A stretch of 64,000 bases of DNA, from contig JADLZK010007296.1 of the NCBI GenBank assembly GCA_015847255.1, positions 1 to 64,000 of the forward strand, read 5' to 3'. Of this stretch, positions 20,259 through 33,000 are shown piece after piece; position 1 is the stretch's first letter, and each line of letters begins with the position of its first letter. A program made the position numbers and the translations under genes. The notes beneath the pieces are model-generated. The model ran no database searches and was not told where the DNA came from. It worked only from the letters and a program-made list of their open reading frames with translations. This stretch comes from Hyparrhenia diplandra. Lineage: Eukaryota > Streptophyta > Magnoliopsida > Poales > Poaceae.

Positions 20259-22999
20259 ATGCGTCTTTCTTCTTCTCTCCAAGATCTGCCGACCTTCACT
20301 AGAATTGATGCTTTGGAAAGGGGCTCTAGTGTTGGCAGTGATCTGAGCTCAGGGCGTGCAAAACCTGTCCGCATGCTTCAAAGAGATGGTGCTGTCGCAA
20401 GCTTTTCAAAAGAAAGAACACCCCCATCATCACCAACAAATAGAAAGAAATGCATGAGAGCAGCCGGATGTGCTATTGCACTCATCTTATTGGTGTTCTT
20501 TGCATATGGTTCTTGGAGATATTTTCATGTGGTCCTCTCTGAAGGAAGCTCTGAATACTATGTGGTTCTTGATTGTGGCAGCACTGGTACAAGAGTTTAT
20601 GTCTATGAATGGCATATTAATCATAATGATGCAAATGCATTTCCTATTGTTTTGAAACCTTTAGGGAATGCTCCTAAGAAGAAATCTGGTAAATTAACCC
20701 GACTATATCATCGAATGGAGACAGAACCTGGATTGAGCAAGCTCGTTCACAATGAATCCGGATTGAAGAAGGCAATAGAGCCCCTTCTTCAAATGGCAGA
20801 GAAATTGATCCCTAGACATGCACACAAACACACTCCTCTTTTTCTATATGCTACTGCTGGTGTCCGCAAGCTACCTAGTGCAGATTCAGAGTGGCTCCTG
20901 GATAAGGCCTGGGATATTCTGAACAATTCATCATTTTTATGTAGTAGAGACAGAGTTAAGATCATTAGTGGCATGGATGAAGCTTATTATGGATGGATAG
21001 CTCTTAACCACCAGATGAATATGCTTGGCACCTCATCATCTAAAATGACTTATGGTTCACTTGATTTAGGTGGATCATCATTACAGGTTACATTTGAGAA
21101 TGATAAATCAGTGCAGGATGAGACAAGCATTCATCTGAGTATTGGTTCAGTTGATCATCACCTTAGTGCTTATTCTCTTACTGGTTATGGATTAAATGAT
21201 GCATTTGATAAATCTGTAGCACATCTAGTGAAAAGGTCAGGTGGAGCAGCTAGCAATGGCAAGATCCAAGTCAAACATCCCTGTCTACAGACTGGATACA
21301 AAGAAGATTACACTTGTTCTTACTGCCACCCATTAAAACAAGATGGAAGTCCCAGTGTTGGTGAGAATGGCAAAGAGAAGCTGGGTATAGCTGTCGAACT
21401 GGTTGGGGCACCTCAGTGGAATGAATGTAGTGCTCTTGCAAAAGTAACTGTTAATCTGTCTGAGTGGTCCAGTGCAAGTCCAGGACTTGATTGTAACATT
21501 CATCCTTGTGCTCTTGCTTCTAACTTCCCTCAACCACATGGGCAGTTTTTTGCTATGTCTGGTTTCTTTGTGGTTTTTAAATTTTTCAATCTGACTGCTG
21601 ATGCGACTCTAATCGATGTTCTAAACAGAGGTCAGGAATTTTGTGAAAAAACATGGAAAGTTGCAAAGAGTAGTGTTCCTCCACAGCCTTTTATAGAGCA
21701 GTATTGCTTCAGAGCTCCTTATATTGCATCACTGCTAAGAGAGGGATTGCAGATTAAAGATAGTCAGGTGATAGTCGGCTCTGGCAGTATTACTTGGACT
21801 CGTGGAGTTGCTTTGTTGGAGGCTGGCCAGGCATTATCTTCAAGACTAGATGTTCAAGGATACCGAATACTGCACCGGGAGATAAACCCAAATATTCTTA
21901 TAGTATTGTTTCTGATTTCAATTGTGTTGGTCATATGTGCCATACTATGTGTCAGCAATTCAATGCCAAGATCATTCCGCAAGTCCTATCTGCCACTTCA
22001 TAGGCATAATTCTGGAGGCAGTTCTGTTCTTGGAATGGGATTGCATTTCAAACATTTATGGAATCCCATTAGTTCAGGTATGTGCAAGTGTGTTTTTCTG
22101 TTTTATGCTCCTGCCATCTTGGTTTCTCCCCTTTTGTACAAATTTAATCTACCTTGCAAGGAGACTACAGTACTTTAATTATTTTCACCCTGGTTGGCTG
22201 ATAGATACACTTTTCTAAGACAAAGGGTTCTTAACTTGTTTTGTTGGAAAGCGACTGATAGATACACTTTCCTAAGACAAAGGTTTTTTTAACTTGTTTT
22301 GTTGGAAAGTGACTGGCCATTTTGTTTTTATAGAAAATGGAAGAGACTCACGCTTTTGTGTCTCCGCACATAGCTTTCTTGCCTTTTTGTTAGTTTCCAA
22401 CATTCTACTATGTAACCTTCTAGGAATCAGCTTTACATAGAACTGTTGTGTGGTGCAACTTGCAGGACATGGGACTTTTCATGTTTTCACTTCAGTTTAC
22501 ATAAAATGCCATTTGGACAATGTTACACCTAATATATCATGTTAATCCTTGTGACTCTTTTTCTAAAAAATGATAATACACCAAATGAGTGTATTTTTTC
22601 ATCACATGAATTCACACTATCTTTTAAGTTCTTTACAAAATTGTGAATCTTACTTTTGTTTACCGTAGCTTAGCTTATATAATCAAACATTTGAATTTTA
22701 TTAATTTTGCAGGTGATGGAAGAACAAAGACACCACTGAGCCCTACTGTTGCTGGGTCAGATCCTCATCCATTTGGCATGAGCCATGGATTAGGTGGCAG
22801 CAGTGTTCAGCTTATGGAGTCCTCGAGGCAATCCTTGGGAGCCTATCACAGCTATTCTGTTGGGAGCTTAGGTCAGATGCAGTTTTCTAGTGGCGTGAGG
22901 AACCCTAGCCGAGGTCAGACTACACTTCAAAGCCGGAGGTCGCAATCAAGAGAAGATCTCATTTCTTCACTTGCTGATATTCATGTTCCAAAAGTGTAG
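20259..22999 (+). CDS. APY7: Apyrase (NTP diphosphohydrolase), APY7-type
   Basis: GDA1/CD39-family enzyme hydrolysing nucleoside tri- and diphosphates. Two coding exons, 20259-22077 and 22713-22999 (GT...AG, phase 1), give 701 aa with no frame defect. Residues 1-68 are a Ser/Arg-rich cytosolic tail and about 69-85 are a membrane anchor (AIALILLVFFAYGSW). The apyrase conserved regions follow in order: VVLDCGSTGTR (about 102-112), LFLYATAGVRKLP, ISGMDEAYYGWIALN with the presumed catalytic Glu (about 238-252), LDLGGSSLQVTFE, and GSGSITWTRGVAL. A second membrane span (about 544-566, ILIVLFLISIVLVICAIL) precedes a long Ser-rich C-terminal tail. Two spans plus this tail is the layout of plant APY7-like apyrases, which I expect in endomembranes. 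The ectoapyrases APY1/2 are shorter with one span. The reading was not checked against a database. Confidence 0.85.
22198..22313. repeat. Tandem duplication in the apyrase intron
   Basis: A 57-59 bp unit beginning CTGATAGATACACTTT and ending GTTGGAAAG-GAC occurs twice head to tail, with a few differences including a longer T-run in copy 2. Confidence 0.8.
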
Positions 23000-23049
23000 C
23001 ATTGCATATCACAGAATGACGACTAGAATGAGATCCTATATGCCATAAC

Positions 23050-24340
23050 AAACTCTGTAAATAATAGCTCCAGAGTTCATACTGTTTGATTTCTTCTCTA
23101 ATCAGAAGTCAATTTTGTTGGTCCACTGACACTTAAATGAGGTTTAGGATTCATATAAATGAACTTATGACTTGTGCCTATCCGGGACATGATACATCCA
23201 TTCATCCCATTGTATCTGCTCAAGAACATACCATAGCAATTTAGTTCTAGTAGTGTACCAGAAGATATATTTATGCCGTTCACCAGACTGGTTGACAATG
23301 GCTCCAACCTGCAAGTTTGTAGATCGATTGTGCTGCAATCAGGCATGTTTCTTTTTAATCTGAGACATAATAAAGGTGCATGTAGTCGCATGTATTGTTG
23401 TACTTGTACCCTCTATTGACTCTCTGAACCTTCTCTTTCTCGGAATGCCTTTTGGTAGTCCACCTTGTGATATCAATTGAAATCATGAAACAGAAACGCT
23501 GACATCAGTTCTACTGGATTATCCAATTGTGCCCTGTGCAGACACATTTATTGAGATTTTTTTTTCATAGAATCTGCTTTGGTGTCCCTGAAAAAATCAG
23601 TACATAGGAGCATTTGGGCTCCTGTTTCCCCCAGTTGATCCGAGTTTGATCTCTCTGTCTTGTACACATTGCTCGTTTCAGGTTCCTTTGGCCATTGCTC
23701 GCGGGGCGTGCCCTCCTAGCTTCCTGGCTTCCTGCCTCGGTAGTTTTCCAAAACAAAACCCTCTACTAGCAATCCATCCAACTGGGATTTTACAGTGCAC
23801 GCGTTTAAAATGTTAGGATTATTATAGCCTTGATGATCTGCATTTTAATATGACAGAAAAACCAGGTTATTGTTTATGAAAAAAAAAAACACCGAAAGGA
23901 GATTTTACGGACGATTCTGTGCCAACAGGCGCAGCGAAAAAATCGCGAGCATCGATGAAAACAAACAAAACGGCCCCAGTTTTTTGATTTTTTCTGTGAG
24001 GGCCTCTTTGGTAGAAATTTCTTGAGTGGTTGTCACATAGCTTTTTAGATTTTGTGATGTTTTTACTTATTACAAGTGATATTATGCTGATCTTGTAAAG
24101 TTATTGTCTGAAATGAACAAAGGATTTGGAAGCTAAAAAAAAATAACTTCTCCTGATGCTCTACTAATTCCTCTCATACGATCATCTTTCACGGAAAATA
24201 CTAACAAGATGTCGTGATGCTCTACTAATTTCTTATGATGTTGGCCTCCAATTTTTTTTAAAAAAACACTTCACTTATAGAAAGGTTAATATATATATAG
24301 GAAATAGGAAATTTGCCTGTTCAAGACGTCTCTGTCTCTG
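23050..24340. other. Apyrase 3' flank and intergenic spacer
   Basis: AT-rich sequence with no gene or delimited transposon that I can support. GATGCTCTACTAATT is repeated twice near 24160-24230. Confidence 0.4.
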
Positions 24341-24345
24341 ACATG

Positions 24346-24502
24346 TGGGCCCATCGGTCAGGCTAAGAACCGAAACAAACCACAAGTCGTGCGGCCTGTG
24401 GATCTTGCTCACATGTCCACCCTACGATACGACCGAAACACACGCCAGCACGAATCGTGACGCACACCAAGCAAACCCTAACTGCCAAACCTACTATAAA
24501 TA
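24346..24502 (+). promoter_or_regulatory. RPS23 promoter: site II, telo-box, TATA
   Basis: TGGGCCCA (24346-24353) is a site II element, AAACCCTAA (24473-24481) a telo-box and TATAAATA (24495-24502) the TATA box. Site II plus telo-box is the typical arrangement of plant ribosomal-protein promoters and links expression to growth. Confidence 0.75.
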
Positions 24503-24614
24503 CGCCCTGGCCTCAGTCCAGCCGCTGCCGCCGCCGCCCTCAAGTCGAAGCCCGTCGCTTCCGCCCTCCCGCAGCGTCGCCGATCCTCGCAGCCGGTCTC
24601 CTACCTCCGCCGCC

Positions 24615-25941
<1,327 letters not shown>

Positions 25942-25949
25942 ATTGCTTT

Positions 25950-27028
25950 CGATAGTCAGGAATGGAGTAAACTGTCAAGGCTCTATTATTATCAAACTTA
26001 AAAAGTTGTGCTAGCAACAGAGATGTTAATTCTGAGTTGTATTTTTTGTTGACATTGCTATCGAGAGTTTCGCTTCCATTTTGAAGATATTAATATGCAT
26101 CAGCATGTGCCGGTTCAATGGGCATATTTAGATATTGCATTGTCCTGTTGCCTTGTTTGTTTTGCGCCAGGCCCCAGCCAAGTAGCCTGGGGTTTAAGAT
26201 TGTTTCGAAAGAAATCTGCCCACAAGTATTTCTAAACACGTTCATAATGCCCCAGAGCGGGAAAGGTAACTTGGTAAGTTTCCCTCTGATCAGCCTCCAG
26301 TCAGTTAAAGGAACGATGGCAACTAAAACCTCACGATCAGCAATGGAAATGGTTGTACCTGAAACATGAAATAATCGTCTGTTCTGATCCATGAAAAGGC
26401 TTTTTCGGGTGCAGAACTATCCAGATAGCAATTCAAGCATTGAATTATAGTAACAGCAAGCTAAAAGGCCACTTTGTGTGTGTGTGCTGCGCCAAATAGC
26501 AAATACGCCGTCACAACAACAGTTACAATGGTTGAGGGGGTTTACAGCGCCCTGGATGTTTTCCAAGTGATCTGTTAGGGGCGTAAAATACATCATATGC
26601 AATTCTGGATGTTTCATTGACAAACTTGAAAATATATATACACTAATAACGGTATGGAGGGCTCCTGCTTCACAATAATATCATATCGAAACCATGACAT
26701 GCATCAAATCTATCAAAGTTTGTGGTGTTTGTGGTCATCCTGCGACGGGCGCACTTCAGTCGCTTGTACATTGCAGCAGCTATGTGCGCAGCCATGAGGA
26801 TATGCGTAGCCTCCAAACCACACATCTGTCACGGGAGGGGGGAAATGAGTTGAAAGTTACATGGCAATCATGTTAGAATGGTTAAATGCCTTCCAGAGTG
26901 TCTGGATATCATCCTTACGCTAGAGCAGGCATGCGTAAGATCATATCCTAACTAGTACAGACAAAGCCGGTGCAAATTCTTGTTTCATACAAGAAAACTC
27001 ACCATCTTGACCTCGTTGGCTGGCATTG
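25950..27028. other. Spacer between RPS23 and MCM8 (tail-to-tail)
   Basis: The 3' flanks of two convergent genes. No gene or clear repeat is supported in it. Confidence 0.45.
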
Positions 27029-30000
27029 TTAATATGGCGCCGTCACCACCTGTTTATAAAAAGAAGTTAGGTAAGTCTGATCATTAATCTGCTGTATAAA
27101 ACAGCATCTTATTCAGACCAAGAGCAATGCTATAACTTCTTGGCCCTAACCAGATCTGTAGGACTTTACCTGATACATTCCTGACCCTTCATAAATAAGG
27201 TAACCATGAACGTTCATATTTTCTACGAGTCTGTCCAAGTCTGGAACTTGCAAGCTGATCTTATCAGCTAAGGTGTAAAGTTCCTGGTACTCGGCAAAAT
27301 GATATAACATGAGAGCAGCCTCAGGAATATGGAAAAATGATACAAAAGAAAAGGTACGTATGTGTTGTTTTTGTGCAAATAAGCCAGAAACAAAGTTTTC
27401 CTGTTTACTTGACCAAAAATGTTCAAAAAGAAATTTCAAGAACGTGCATGTGTGTTTTGTTAAGTACGAAAAAAACAATAAGTTTACAAGAGAAGGTATT
27501 TTTCTTTTGTAAAGAAAAGTTACAAGAAAATAAAAATGCACAAAATGCAGTGGTGGGTTTTCTTCTAAACAGAGCACATTTTTGAATGGTAATTAATACT
27601 TAAAAGATGATTTGCCACATCACTTACAGTTTTTGAAAATATTTTTTTCCGCTGCAACTCAGTTTCCTTGTTTAATGCATTCTGAAACCTCATTGCCTCC
27701 TTCGGTTGGCTCATCCCACCGCTCCGAGCAAAATCGACACAACCATGTTCATCAACATATTTGTCATACAGAGATTCTTTCATGATATCAACAACATCCT
27801 GCCACATGACAAATTGAACATTAAAATAATATGCCTCATGATGCTGCTTATGACTGTTTTGTTAAAGACATGTGTTAGACTGGAAAAGAACTACACTCAG
27901 GAATAGGCATCAGAACGCAATATCTCTTAGCTAGTGGCACATAACCCCAGGTTTCATGGTGAAAATATTTATAGACGAAGCAGTTCAACGAGCAGGATGA
28001 ATTGGAGGGCCTAGAGTTATGTAAAATCTTATGGTCCTTAAATCTTGGGTCCATCGAGAATAGTCAATGAACATTTCGTTCTCCAATTATGACCATAAAG
28101 CATGTCTTCTCATGAGATTTTCTTTTAGGTTGCTTTCTATTAACATGACAAAAATGGTAAATGACAAAGCTACAGTGGAAAATGAGGAGGGCCTATCAAC
28201 TATGGATGTAAATAGTTTCTGCAGAACTCAAATAATCAACTATTTTACCTGAGCATCTTCTTCAGTCACTTCATCTCTTAGATCCACGCGAGCCCGAGCT
28301 TCAGCTAATCTGACTAGGCTTTCTAACTGCCTTGCTGTGATGGGTGTACCATCAGCAGAAGCGCTGCCTTTTCTCAACTTCAAATAAAACTCTTTCAAAA
28401 TTGCAGCTGCTGCCTCTGACATTCTGATGAGGGGAGAAAAGTGAATGTGAAAGGCTGTAAGGCATAAGAAGTAGACAACTTTTTGCATTGCACTTGCATT
28501 AAAAATACAAAATAACAAGATACCGGGGAAGACATGTTCTCTTGAATAAGATATATATTTGCGAAGAAGTTGCCCAGGTAATGGAACGAAATCCTTGTCT
28601 TTCTCTGGGTGTAGCCTCAGCCTTGAAGCTGCTAAATTTCCACTAACTCCAAGCCCCAGATCACCATTAAATTGTGACACTGAGCAAAGTTCCAAAACAT
28701 GAACACTGGATTACACTCCACTTGTACAATAGATAAAGAACCACAAAATGGTGTAATCATAACCTGTTCTGATCCTCTTGTCGGGTCTGAAATTATCAAC
28801 ATCATTGGTATGGAGCTGCTTGCAGAAAAAATTGGCTTAATAATTCAATAAGTTAGCATGTTTGGTAAGACAAAATCATTCTTATACACTATAGATTCAA
28901 TGCATCAAACCTTCCGATCTTTCCTTTGATAATTGGTGGAGAAAAGTTGATAAGGCTGCTAGTGGAGATCTTAGGTCGGGTCTGAATTCCCTAGTCATTT
29001 TGGGGGACTGGTGTGTCTGGTGGCATAGAAATGATTGTGTTTTTAATGGGGCTTCCCCAAGTGTTAATTTGGTTTTGGACTTGGCTAGGGGTGAAGCTCA
29101 CTGGTGGAGCCTGGCAGGAGCTAATGGAATTTCCCTGCTCACTGGAGGTTCAGTCTAATGGGCTATTGTAGGGTCGTCTTGTTATCTATTAGCTGGTGCT
29201 TTAGTGTCTTGGCAGTAGTTAGTGTGTGCGTGTGTTCGGTCTATGTATGACTCTTTTCTTCTATTAATTAATATAATAATACGCAGCTCTCCTGCGTGTT
29301 CAAGAAAAAAAACTTATCCATACTATATGCTTTGTGAGATGTGAATTGAAAAAAAAATGTTTGACAACTACTTACAGCAATTATATGGTCTGACAGTCTT
29401 TTATCTAGCGACTCATTTGGCTTGTCAAGTAGAATAAACACCAAGTCAAACCGAGAAAGGAGGGCAGCACTCATCTTTAGATTCTCGTTCACTGTTTTTG
29501 CTCGGCTGCAACAAACAGTGTAGTTAGATGGCAATAAAATGGCATACAATAGCAATGGGGAGGCAGGCTTGAATCCTCAGTAAAACCAAAGAAAAACAAT
29601 AAAAAACAGAAGAGGTGAAGTACTTGACATCAATGTCAATCGCATAAACTACCAATGGCCAAGAGAACTGAAACGGGACAAACTACACCAGAAAATATCA
29701 ACAGATGAATGATTTTACTTCCAGTTCAGGGTCTTCTTAGGTTGCAGACTTGCAGTCTAGGACCAAAGTTAAAAGTTCAATCAAGTAATGTTTCATACGA
29801 TTAAATCACTAACACACACCACTGTAGACCACCTAAACTACTAGACAAATTCCACATATATCTGTCTTTAACGGTAGATGCTATCAGAATTTCTTAAAAA
29901 AAAAAAAAAGGTGAACGGAGATGAGTGGTCAAGAATGATGGGTATCATTCTCAGCCTTAAACATAGATGGCATTTTTTCTAGAATGGGGATGACCGATCA

Positions 30001-33000
30001 AGAACAGTAAATGCGGAGGAATAACAAGTTTTTCAATAAGTAGGATGGGAAACATTAACACACTCATAATGGCCACCAATAGGATTTGCAGCTGCCAACA
30101 CCGGCACGAGCTGATAAACTTGCTACAAGGCCAGCCTTTGCAACAGAGACACATTGCTGCTCCATGGCTTCAAGTAAAGCCTGAGAACCAGAAACAATCA
30201 GAAACACAATTAAATAGGCATGAGAACTTCCTCACTGGTGAACACTTCATGGAAAAGCTTCAAATAAGGTGAAAAATAATTGTAATACCTGATGCTCTGC
30301 ATACATTTTATCAAACTCATCAATACAGCATATTCCACGATCAGCAAGGACCATGGCACCTGTAAGACAAGGACCCAACTTTATTTTGATCACATTGAGA
30401 ATTCTAAAACCACAAAGAAAAAGCACACCAGAACAAAGAGCACGAAAATAAATGCCATCCCTAAGACACGATTTCAAACAGAAGGCTTAAAAATTATAAT
30501 GAAGGAATACATGTTTTATGGTTACCAGCCTCAAATGCATAATCATTTGTCATAGAATCTTTAACCACAGCAACAGTAAGGCCAGCCTTTGTCGTCGTAT
30601 TCCCACATACATATATTCCTCGTGGGGGAGACAGCTGCTGCAGCTTTCAGGAGTTGGCTCTTGCCTAGCCCTGGATCACCTGTAGTGTTTTAAGCAAGAG
30701 CATAATCGCACCATGACCATCACTATGGAAATTCTGACAGGATTTATGGTAAAAACAAAGAAATTACCAACTACAATAACATGAATATCTCCTCGAACAG
30801 GGACCTTATTTTGATCCATAGAGTTCTTCTGCACACCGCCAAAAAGAGCAAGTGTGATACCAGCTGAAAACCAGTGTACATGAATTTAGTCATATTGAAC
30901 AATCACATGCAAATAAGAGAGTAATTAAATCAGCAGGCCTTTCATGACTAAATGGGGTGCCTTCACCATTTTCCAAAGACATCCTAAAGTAACTGCAGCT
31001 GGTAATGGTTTTGTTAGCCCCTCAACTATTGAATTGCTTCAGATTGTGATGCACTCTTTTGGGACAGAATAATAACACTCTTTATTATTGAAAACCAGTT
31101 GTCTTATACAGAGAAATTGAAGGGTGCAAAAGATTTCACAATATCACATATTCAAATATTGGTACAAGAGCAAATTGAATAGAAGATCTCTCAACGATAT
31201 CAAATAACCGGCAGAAATATCTTGTAACTCTAATATAACAGAGGGGCTAGAAAATACCTTTTACAAGCTCGTGCCCATAGATAGAGGGACAAAACGAATG
31301 AAGTATTCGGCGAAATACATCGGTACCATATTTTTCTTTATATCTGACAGCAAAATCATCCTTTACAATACAAGGCTGAGAATGACAAATTCCACTAGTC
31401 TGATTTTCTTTGTCAGAAATAGCATGGGACTTCAACTTTCTTACTGAAACTGCCTCCAGATACAGGTCGTATAAACCTTGATTACTGACTCTGGACTTCC
31501 CTGAATATATTAATTATAGTTCTATTAAATATCCAAACAAAGCACTCTAAATTAAAAAGGTGAAAGCTCAAGCAATTTATTTAGAACAAAACAGGTGTCC
31601 TAGTCCTTACTAGCAAGTGAATGAAGGACCTGAACACAAGGACACAGCAACTACATATAATCACTACTTTGTTCTCTCCATCTCCTCATACTATCAATGT
31701 TCTTGAGTCTTAAATTTAAGAAACTATAAGAAATAATGAAACCCAGGAAATAGAAAATGTTTTATCAATATAAAGTATAGAAATGTCCTTATGTTGACAA
31801 ATGCATCACATTATCATACTTCTAATGAACTACTTATGCCCCATCGTCGATAAGGCACCAGAGCTAGACTTCCAAAGTAAATGAACAAATAAAACAAAAG
31901 GTTGACAATGCTATATTACTTGGCATAGATAATCCAAGGATCTAAACAGGCGAACAACTTTTGACAGATAAATTATTAAAATTATTATTGAAGCAATTAG
32001 TGTAATATCACAAGGAAAATTGAGAAAAGAGCATTATTGTAGTCACTTTGAATGTACCTCCTCCAACATCCATATATTTGTTGAGTACTTTCACAATTCC
32101 AGTAACCGTTACGATCTCTCCAGGGATGCAACAATCAACGAGGTCTTCTGTAAGCTCACACTCTACGGTCCTTGGCACTTTCGGCCTTCTTCGTGGTTGT
32201 CAGCGCTTGCGAGCTCCTGTATTCTGGATGGGAACATAAAGAAAAGGAAAGCTTTTAGAACAATATAATTGGAGGAAACCTCAGATGAGTTTACTCACCC
32301 CTTGCCTTAGTTTCTGGAAATCCATCAGCTGTGCACTAGATCTATCTGGGATAAACCTTCTGCTCTTGCATCCCTGAATGATACAGGACAATGGAGGAGA
32401 AAATTTCCCATCACAGAACACACTGGGTATTTTTTTACCACACTTCATGCATCGGAATTTCAGCTGCAGAACAATAGGTTTTACAGTGCTGACTTTGAGC
32501 ACAGTACCACAGACTGTGACAAGTTTCTCTACAAAGGCAAACAAAAATCCACACATCAGTAATTATATGTGCACTAATAAAATCTAAAGCACACGAAATA
32601 GGCAGGAAATGATTTACTAATAAAGGGTGATTTTAGATTCTTCAGTGCAATAGCCTCCCCAATGTTGTAAAGCCTGATATTGATCTTGTTCGTTTCACTC
32701 AAGCACAGAGCCTGAAAAATAACAAGAATAAACATACATTGATTGGAAGTGGCATATGGTCTGCTATCATACTAGTAAATTATAAGATGATGAATAGACA
32801 TCAACCAGATGAGCTGCAAGTCCAATGCAAAGCAAGACTTCTTTTGGGGATTCGTTGAGTTTTTCTTTAATAAACACACACAGCTCCTGAAGCTTCTGGA
32901 AATCAATTGGAAGACATAAGAAGTCATTGTCATTATCTTCAACCTGTGCATAAAAAAGTAAGCACATGAGCCAAGTGGGGTGAGTTCCGGCATTTACAAT

